64,000 nt of DNA from Rhizobium sp. RM (GTDB lineage Bacteria > Pseudomonadota > Alphaproteobacteria > Rhizobiales > Rhizobiaceae), in NCBI RefSeq assembly GCF_013390595.1, contig NZ_JACAWV010000003.1:62001-126000 (forward strand). Reading direction: 5' to 3'. The notes beneath the pieces are model-generated. The model was given only the letters and a program-made list of their open reading frames with translations, searched no databases and had not been told where the DNA came from. Below are positions 58,628 through 64,000 of this stretch, piece after piece (the stretch's first letter is position 1; the number at the start of each line of letters is the position of its first letter). The position numbers were made by a program, and so were the translations under genes.

Positions 58628-59119
58628 TTATTCGGATTCGACGGCGTCTGCGGAGTCAGCGTTGAGCTGGCCGTATTTGTTTTCACCGATCTTGTTGAGA
58701 AGGTCGAGCTGCGTCTCCAGGAAGTCGATGTGACCTTCCTCGTCGATGAGCAGCGTTTCGAACAGCTTCATCGACACGTAGTCGCCGGCGTCATGACAGA
58801 TGTCACGCGACTTCTTGTAGGCGGTACGTGCGTCGTATTCGCCCGCGAGATCAGCTTCCAGCACTTCCTTGACGTTCTGGCCGATACGCAGGGGAGCGAC
58901 GGTCTGAAGGTTCGGGTGACCCTCAAGGAAGATGATGCGGTCGATGATCTTGTCGGCGTGCTGCATCTCTTCGATGGACTCAGCACGTTCCTTCTTGGCA
59001 AGCTTTGTGAAGCCCCAATCATTCAGCAGACGGTAATGGAGCCAATACTGGTTGACTGCACCGAGTTCGAGGAACAGCGCCTCGTTAAGCTGCTCGATGA
59101 CTTTTTTGTCGCCTTTCAA
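58628..59119 (-). CDS. bfr: Bacterioferritin
   Basis: A 163-residue haem ferritin. All ferroxidase ligands are present: E18, E51, H54, E94, E127 and H130, and the haem methionine is M52. It stores iron in a 24-subunit shell. The start codon is TTG with an AGGAGA site before it. It overlaps the end of bfd by 35 bases, so the two are probably translated together from the Irr-controlled promoter. The C-terminal tail is slightly extended and acidic. Confidence 0.96.
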   Translation of the reverse strand: MKGDKKVIEQLNEALFLELGAVNQYWLHYRLLNDWGFTKLAKKERAESIEEMQHADKIIDRIIFLEGHPNLQTVAPLRIGQNVKEVLEADLAGEYDARTAYKKSRDICHDAGDYVSMKLFETLLIDEEGHIDFLETQLDLLNKIGENKYGQLNADSADAVESE

Positions 59120-59396
59120 TGTCCGCTCTCCTGTTCTCTTCGTGGAATCGCTTCAGGCGGGACATAAAATCAAAAACCTCGGCTTCCGTCGAGTGGCGAC
59201 GGGCGTGATAGTCCTCGGTCGTTTTGATGATGAGGTCGACTACAGTCGGAAAACAGCCGCAACAGCGGCCACGTTTTGCCATGGCATGATAGACTTTTGC
59301 CGGGACAATAAGCTGCCAACAGTCCTCGTCCAGCAACTCATTGATGACGTCGCGGATGTCGTTGTCGGTAATGTAATTGCAGCTGCAAACCAGCAT
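59085..59396 (-). CDS. bfd: Bacterioferritin-associated ferredoxin-like protein
   Basis: A 103-residue (2Fe-2S) BFD-like protein with CSC at residues 4-6 and CCGC at 45-48 and the usual [16 protein letters not shown] start. Bfd gives electrons to bacterioferritin to release stored iron. It is longer than typical Bfd (about 65-75 residues): the gap between the two cysteine pairs is wider, and a basic helical tail of about 45 residues follows. It lies upstream of and overlaps bfr. Confidence 0.9.
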   Translation of the reverse strand: MLVCSCNYITDNDIRDVINELLDEDCWQLIVPAKVYHAMAKRGRCCGCFPTVVDLIIKTTEDYHARRHSTEAEVFDFMSRLKRFHEENRRADIERRQKSHRAA

Positions 59397-59434
59397 GACT
59401 AACTGCCTGTATGACGCAACACGTTGTTTTCGCT

Positions 59435-59464
59435 CTTAAACCAAAACAGGATAGTCAGTGTCAA
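59435..59464 (-). promoter_or_regulatory. Promoter for bfd-bfr
   Basis: On the minus strand, TTGACA (59464-59459) is followed after 17-18 bases by GTTTAA/TTTAAG (59441-59435). It lies about 40-70 bases before the bfd start, downstream of the iron control element. Confidence 0.55.
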
Positions 59465-59495
59465 GAAAAACATGGTTTCTGAGTCACCTGTATAA

Positions 59496-59512
59496 CTTAG
59501 AGTCTTTCTAAA
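59496..59512 (-). promoter_or_regulatory. Iron control element (Irr box) upstream of bfd-bfr
   Basis: Minus-strand TTTAGAAAGACTCTAAG matches the rhizobial ICE consensus TTTAGAA-NNN-TTCTAAA at 12 of 14 defined positions, with the left half perfect. Irr binds this motif when haem and iron are low. The site is about 100 bases before bfd. The rest of the gap 59397-59667 holds no gene. Confidence 0.75.
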
Positions 59513-59667
59513 CTATACAAAAAGAGTCGCCTTTTCATCTGGTTAGCATTCATTTCCATAGGCGTTTTTCTGACTCAAGTTTTTGTGCGACACCTCCGCC
59601 GACGGGGCGTTATCACGAAAAGTTTACTGACGTGGGGTCCTGTCGGCCGGAAGTCTGCCAATGCCTG

Positions 59668-60393
59668 TCAGGCGAAATATTGTCCGCCGTTGGCCGTAAG
59701 GGTGGAGCCTGTGATAAATCCCGCCTGGTCGGAGACGAGGAACAGAACACAACGGGCGATCTCTTCGGGTTCGCCGAGCCGTCCCACCGGGATCTGCGGT
59801 ATGATGCGCTCTGACAGGACCTGTTCGGGAATGGCTCTGACCATCTCCGTGCCGATATATCCGGGGCATATCGCGTTGACCGTGATATTGCGGCTCGCGC
59901 CTTCCTGGGCGAGAGCTTTGGTAAAGCCGATATCTCCCGCCTTGGAGGCGGAGTAGTTCGCCTGCCCCGCCTGCCCCTTCTGACCGTTGATCGAGGATAT
60001 GTTGACGATACGTCCAAATCCCCGCTCCCGCATGCCCGGCCAGACGGGATGGGTCATGTTGAACACACCGGTGAGGTTTGTATCGATGACCTCACGCCAT
60101 TGCTGGGGTGACATCTTGTGAAACATCGCGTCGCGGGTGATGCCGGCATTGTTCACAAGAACCTCGATTGGGCCCAATGTTGCCTCGACTTGGGCGATGC
60201 CCGCCAGGCAGGCGTCGTAGTCGCGTACGTCCCACTGGAACGCCGGTATGCCGGTTTCCTTCTGGAACGCCGCCGCACGATCGGTCGTAAAGGCGTAGTT
60301 GACAGCCACCTTGTAACCGGCGGCCTGTAATGCACGCGCAATTGCTGCCCCGATTCCGCTCGTTCCGCCTGAAATCAACGCAACCCGGCTCAT
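59668..60393 (-). CDS. phbB: Acetoacetyl-CoA reductase PhbB
   Basis: A 241-residue short-chain dehydrogenase that makes (R)-3-hydroxybutyryl-CoA for poly-3-hydroxybutyrate. The NADP site is SGGTSGIG (about 8-15), and the catalytic YSASK is at about residue 150. The start at 60393 is followed by SRVALISGG; the longer frame to 60435 lacks support. phbA lies upstream on the same strand. Confidence 0.94.
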   Translation of the reverse strand: MSRVALISGGTSGIGAAIARALQAAGYKVAVNYAFTTDRAAAFQKETGIPAFQWDVRDYDACLAGIAQVEATLGPIEVLVNNAGITRDAMFHKMSPQQWREVIDTNLTGVFNMTHPVWPGMRERGFGRIVNISSINGQKGQAGQANYSASKAGDIGFTKALAQEGASRNITVNAICPGYIGTEMVRAIPEQVLSERIIPQIPVGRLGEPEEIARCVLFLVSDQAGFITGSTLTANGGQYFA

Positions 60394-60494
60394 GCTGGCC
60401 TCCATGACCTGTAAAAGATGGTGTTCAACGGCCACATAAATGCGGCCAATGGGAGGCTGCTTCTACAGCATCGCTTCTGAAACCAAAATGGTTT

Positions 60495-61676
60495 TCAGAG
60501 GGCCTCCACACACATCGCCACGCCCATGCCGCCACCGATGCACAGCGTCGCAAGACCCTTGGAGACATTGCGGCGGCGCATTTCGAACAGAAGTGTGTTA
60601 AGGACGCGCGCGCCGGACGCACCAATGGGATGGCCGATCGCGATGGCGCCACCGTTGACGTTGACGATTGACGGATCAAGACCAAGATCGCGAACTACGG
60701 CACAGGACTGTGCCGCAAAGGCCTCGTTCGCTTCCACCAGTCCAATATCGCCGATTGACCAGCCCGCCTTGGCAAGCGCCTTGCGAGAGGCAGGAATGGG
60801 ACCTGTTCCCATAATTTGCGGATCGACACCCGCTGTTGCCCAGGAGACAATGCGCGCCAATGGCGTAATACCGCGTCGGGAAGCTTCCTGTTCGGTCATC
60901 AGCAAGGTTGCAGCGGCGCCGTCGTTCAGGCCGGAAGCGTTACCGGCCGTAACGGTGCCTTCCTTGTCGAAGGCGGGGCGGAGTTTCGCCATCGTTTCCA
61001 TTGAGGAACCGGCGCGAATGTGCTCATCGGTATCAACAATGATGTCGGCTTTTCGGCCCTTTACTGTGAAAGGCACGATTTCGTCCTGGAAGCGTCCTGC
61101 GCTTTGTGCCGCTTCCGCCTTGTTCTGGGAGGCGACGGCAAACTGGTCCTGATCGTCACGGCTGAGCTGCCATTGCCGGGCAATGTTCTCGGCTGTGATG
61201 CCCATGTGATAACCGTAGAACGCGTCAGTCAGGCCATCTTTCAACATCGTGTCGATCATTTTGAAGTCGCCCATTTTTACACCGCCACGCAAGTGCGCGC
61301 AGTGGGGCGCCATGGACATGGACTCCTGACCACCGGCGACAATGATTGCCGCGTCACCCGTTGCAATCTGCTGCATGCCAAGCGCTACAGCGCGCAGACC
61401 TGATCCACAGAGTTGGTTGATACCAAAAGACGTCGCTTCCTGCGGAATGCCAGCCTTCATGGCGGCCTGTCGTGCCGGGTTCTGCCCCTCGCCGGCCGTC
61501 AGAACCTGCCCCAGAAGCACCTCATCGACTTCACCTGCCTCGACACCCGCACGCTCCAGAACGGCGCGAATGACCGTAGCACCAAGTTCATGGGCCGGGA
61601 TGTTGGCAAAGCTTCCATTGAACGAACCAACAGCAGTGCGGGCCGCACTGGCGATCACGATTGAAGGCAAAGTCAT
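60495..61676 (-). CDS. phbA: Acetyl-CoA acetyltransferase PhbA
   Basis: A 393-residue thiolase condensing two acetyl-CoA. The nucleophile is in [11 protein letters not shown] (about C89), the histidine in IGHPIGASG (about 348), and the second cysteine in CIGGGMGVA (about 378). AGGAGG lies close before the ATG at 61676. It forms the PHB pair with phbB and is divergent from the regulator phaR. Confidence 0.96.
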   Translation of the reverse strand: MTLPSIVIASAARTAVGSFNGSFANIPAHELGATVIRAVLERAGVEAGEVDEVLLGQVLTAGEGQNPARQAAMKAGIPQEATSFGINQLCGSGLRAVALGMQQIATGDAAIIVAGGQESMSMAPHCAHLRGGVKMGDFKMIDTMLKDGLTDAFYGYHMGITAENIARQWQLSRDDQDQFAVASQNKAEAAQSAGRFQDEIVPFTVKGRKADIIVDTDEHIRAGSSMETMAKLRPAFDKEGTVTAGNASGLNDGAAATLLMTEQEASRRGITPLARIVSWATAGVDPQIMGTGPIPASRKALAKAGWSIGDIGLVEANEAFAAQSCAVVRDLGLDPSIVNVNGGAIAIGHPIGASGARVLNTLLFEMRRRNVSKGLATLCIGGGMGVAMCVEAL

Positions 61677-61756
61677 TATGTTCCTCCTCACTTTCGGGCG
61701 GGAGACTGGCAAAGGTTTTCATCCAAGTCAAACGGTGTCGGGCGCTTTGAAAGATG

Positions 61757-61819
61757 TTGCGAAAGCAATGCGATATCTTGCCAAAAATTGCTGCGCAAAA
61801 AACAAACTGTTGCATTGCA
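61757..61819. promoter_or_regulatory. Cluster of three TTGC/GCAA motifs between phbA and phaR
   Basis: TTGCGAAAGCAA (61757-61768), TTGCTGCGCAA (61788-61798) and TTGCATTGCA (61810-61819) occur within 63 bases of the 244-base gap. PhaR proteins of Paracoccus and relatives are reported to bind TGC-rich sequences, so these are candidate PhaR sites controlling phaR itself and phbAB. This is pattern-based only. Confidence 0.5.
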
Positions 61820-61920
61820 CAAAACATTTGTCACAGGGCTGGTTTTGCGCTTACACTTCACAACGGGAAGAGCAATAACACCAAAAAACAAAAAAATACC
61901 AGCATCGCGAGGAGGCGAGG

Positions 61921-62496
61921 ATGGCAAAGCACGACGGCGAAACGATTATCAAAAAATACGCCAATCGGCGGCTCTACAATACGGGCACGAGCACCTATGT
62001 GACGCTTGATGACCTGGCGCAGATGGTCAAGCGCGGTGAGGACTTCAAGGTTCAGGACGCAAAGACATCCGAAGACATTACCCATGCAGTGCTGACGCAG
62101 ATCATCGTCGAGCAGGAAGCCAAAACCGGCAACACGCTTCTGCCGACGGCTTTTCTCAGGCAGCTGATTTCCTATTATGGCGATCAGATGCAGATGGTCG
62201 TGCCGACGTTTCTCGAGCACTCGATGAAGACCTTTTCCGATCAGCAGAGCCAGATGCAGGAGCATATGGCCAAGGCCTTCGGCGACGGTTCGCTTGCCCG
62301 GAATTTCCAGGCACCGCTTCAGATGATGGAAGAGCAGATCCGCCGCAACACGGAACTTTTCCGTCAGGCCATGCAGGGGTTCGCGCCTTTTTCGATGCCG
62401 CAGGCTCCGAAGGAGACGCGTAAGCCGAATGCTTCTGAAATTGACGAGCTGAAAGAACAACTGCGCGCATTGCAGCAAAAACTCGACCAGCTTTGA
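61921..62496 (+). CDS. phaR: Polyhydroxyalkanoate synthesis repressor PhaR
   Basis: A 191-residue regulator. The N-terminal PHB_acc_N domain has KKYANRRLYNTGTSTYVTLDDLAQMV in full family form (residues about 10-35), followed by the PHB_acc segment (about 65-105) and a C-terminal coiled coil ending EQLRALQQKLDQL. It senses PHB and carbon excess and represses phasin genes and itself. GAGGAGG lies before the start. It is divergent from phbAB. Confidence 0.93.
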   Translation: MAKHDGETIIKKYANRRLYNTGTSTYVTLDDLAQMVKRGEDFKVQDAKTSEDITHAVLTQIIVEQEAKTGNTLLPTAFLRQLISYYGDQMQMVVPTFLEHSMKTFSDQQSQMQEHMAKAFGDGSLARNFQAPLQMMEEQIRRNTELFRQAMQGFAPFSMPQAPKETRKPNASEIDELKEQLRALQQKLDQL

Positions 62497-62507
62497 AAAC
62501 CTGCTGC

Positions 62508-62525
62508 GACCGGCCTTGGCCGGTC
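62508..62525. terminator. Hairpin between convergent phaR and the MFS gene
   Basis: GACCGGCC and GGCCGGTC pair around a TT centre, 11 bases after the phaR stop and just before the stop of the convergent transporter gene. There is no T run, so termination strength is uncertain. Confidence 0.45.
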
Positions 62526-62531
62526 CGCCTG

Positions 62532-63926
62532 TCACTTCTTGTCTTCGGATTGGGGTATTGTGCGTTCGGGAACGCGCAGTAACAGCAGAAATCCGGCTCC
62601 CAGGAAAACGATCAAGGTTGCCATGCCGACATGGGCTGAGCCGGTCATGGCGGTTGCGACCGAAAAGCTCAGCGTTGCCATGAAACTGGTAGCGCGTCCC
62701 GATAGTGCGTAAATCCCAAAATAACGGCCCGCTTCCGCCACAGTGATATTGCGCGCCAGGTAGGAGCGTGACGAGGCCTGCACGGGACCGAAAGCCAGGC
62801 CGATCAGCACACCGTAGACGAGATAGGCTTTCTCTGCGCCCGTCGCGAATATACCGCCATCATCAGTGGTCGATAGCGCCATCCAGCCAAAGAGGGTCGA
62901 GCCACGTTCCGTGGATACAATGCCGATGGTCGCAATCAACAGAAGCACGAGGCTGATGAGGATTGTCGTGCGAGAGCCGAGGCGATGGTCTATGCGGCCG
63001 GCAACAAAACAGCCCGCAATGGCAACGACATTCAGAAGAATGCCGAACAGCCCGATCTCCATTGTCGCCCATCCGAACATACCGGCTGCAAAAGCACCAC
63101 CGAGAATGAGGACGCCGTTGACGCCATCCTGATAGAGCATACGGGCGATCAAAAACCGCAGCAGGACAGGGCGACCACGAAGCTCTCGCAGCGTTGCCCG
63201 CAATTCCGTCAGTCCAGAGCGGATGGCTGACTTGAATGGCAAGCCCTTGTCACTGTCGGGAGTGAAGAGAAACATCGGCAGGATAAACACGAGGTACCAC
63301 AGCGCGGCGATCGGCCCTGTTATTCGAGCGTCTTCTCCGGTGACAGGATTTAACCCGAAAAGCGGCGTTATGCCGGCAATCGTACGGCCAGTTTGCGGGT
63401 TGGCGGCGAGGAGCGTCACAACAGCAATCAATACCACCATGCCACCGAGATAACCGAGCCCCCAGGCAAGGTTGGAAATTCGGCCGACATTTTGCGGATT
63501 GGTCAATCTCGGCATCATGGAATCGTTGAAAACGATGGAAAACTCCGCCGCGATCGAGGCAAAGATCATGCAGACGACTGGAAGGATGATCGGAGAGCCG
63601 GGCGCAGCAAACCACAGGAGCGACAGGCTGACGATCTTTATGACGGCAAAAAAGGCGATCCACGGCTTGCGTGATCCGGACTGATCGGCAATCGAACCGA
63701 GGATCGGGGAAAAAATGGCAATGACGATGGAGGACATCGTCGCCATGTTGCTCCAGACCGTTTGCGCCGAGACTGGATCTTCCGTCAGACGCGAGACGAA
63801 ATAGGGGCCGAAAATGAAAGTGGTGACGACCGTGAAGAACGGTTGTGCCGCCCAGTCGAACATGACCCAACCCCAGATACCCCGTTTTGCAATCTTCGTT
63901 TCGGCGGGTGGGGAGGAAGCGGTCAT
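62532..63926 (-). CDS. MFS transporter of the UMF1/Atg22-like family
   Basis: A 464-residue membrane protein with about 12 hydrophobic helices. It begins GIWGWVMFDWAAQPFFTVVTTFIFGPYF and has SPILGSIADQSGSRKPW, which is characteristic of the UMF1 (Atg22/BtlA-like) group of the major facilitator superfamily. The substrate is not known. The bases after 63926 to the window end contain no recognisable gene. Confidence 0.85.
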   Translation of the reverse strand: MTASSPPAETKIAKRGIWGWVMFDWAAQPFFTVVTTFIFGPYFVSRLTEDPVSAQTVWSNMATMSSIVIAIFSPILGSIADQSGSRKPWIAFFAVIKIVSLSLLWFAAPGSPIILPVVCMIFASIAAEFSIVFNDSMMPRLTNPQNVGRISNLAWGLGYLGGMVVLIAVVTLLAANPQTGRTIAGITPLFGLNPVTGEDARITGPIAALWYLVFILPMFLFTPDSDKGLPFKSAIRSGLTELRATLRELRGRPVLLRFLIARMLYQDGVNGVLILGGAFAAGMFGWATMEIGLFGILLNVVAIAGCFVAGRIDHRLGSRTTILISLVLLLIATIGIVSTERGSTLFGWMALSTTDDGGIFATGAEKAYLVYGVLIGLAFGPVQASSRSYLARNITVAEAGRYFGIYALSGRATSFMATLSFSVATAMTGSAHVGMATLIVFLGAGFLLLLRVPERTIPQSEDKK

Positions 63927-64000
63927 TCGGTATCCTGTAGCAGAAGGACGTCTGGGAGGAGAAAGCGACGCTTTTGTCTGACTACCCGTGCAGGTGCCCG

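Overview
This is a gene-dense, GC-rich piece of an alphaproteobacterial main chromosome, most likely from the Rhizobiaceae (Agrobacterium/Rhizobium group). The reasons are the mnmG-rsmG-parA-parB origin-proximal block with a perfect parS site, an oxygen-dependent cobalamin pathway (CobG, CobN, CobW) regulated by a B12 riboswitch, an Irr-type iron control element in front of bfd-bfr, TTGAC-type promoters, and the PHB genes phbAB with phaR. No rRNA, tRNA, CRISPR array, insertion sequence or prophage was recognised. Codon use looks even throughout, so nothing points to recent transfer.

Layout. 1-3250: the end of mnmG, rsmG (with parS inside it), parA, parB and a terminator. 3274-9490: an SDHAF4-like small protein, htpX, rsmB, a heparinase-like protein and purH. 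9498-21448: a sugar-acid island with a second, degenerate parS at its edge. It holds a divergent altronate-dehydratase gene, a FadR-type regulator, an RbsABC-type importer, and then an aldose dehydrogenase, a lactonase, an L-galactonate-type dehydrogenase, a tagaturonate-reductase-like enzyme, a mutarotase and L-fuconate dehydratase. Read together, the genes give two branches from shared first steps: L-fucose to 2-keto-3-deoxy-L-fuconate, and L-galactose through L-galactonate, tagaturonate and altronate to 2-keto-3-deoxygluconate.

21430-40694: the cobalamin cluster, cobC<, >cobD, cobQ<, cobO<, riboswitch, >DUF1636-cobW-cobN-cobG-cobH-cobI-cobJ, cobK<, >cobL-cobE-cobM, cbiD<, >cobA-cobB. It covers most of the route from uroporphyrinogen III to adenosylcobinamide phosphate. 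CbiD stands where CobF would be expected, and CobN is unusually short. Genes are packed so tightly that two divergent pairs share a CATG start and every convergent pair overlaps.

40807-48470: a di-heme peroxidase, leuB, leuD, small proteins, a CitE-like lyase, a zincin-like peptidase, rplU-rpmA and two tandem GNAT acetyltransferases. 48603-58608: a conserved housekeeping run, obgE-proB-proA-nadD-rsfS-rlmH-envC-ctpA-yibQ-like-rppH. rsfS has no ATG/GTG/TTG start in its frame and probably begins at CTG. 58628-64000: bfr and bfd (Irr box), phbB-phbA, phaR with TTGC/GCAA motifs upstream, and an MFS transporter.

No wholly new defence or mobile system was seen. The points most worth following are the combined L-fucose/L-galactose island with its promoter-embedded operator repeats, the DUF1636 protein under riboswitch control, the short CobN, the CUG start of rsfS, and a terminator-like hairpin encoded inside a coding sequence.
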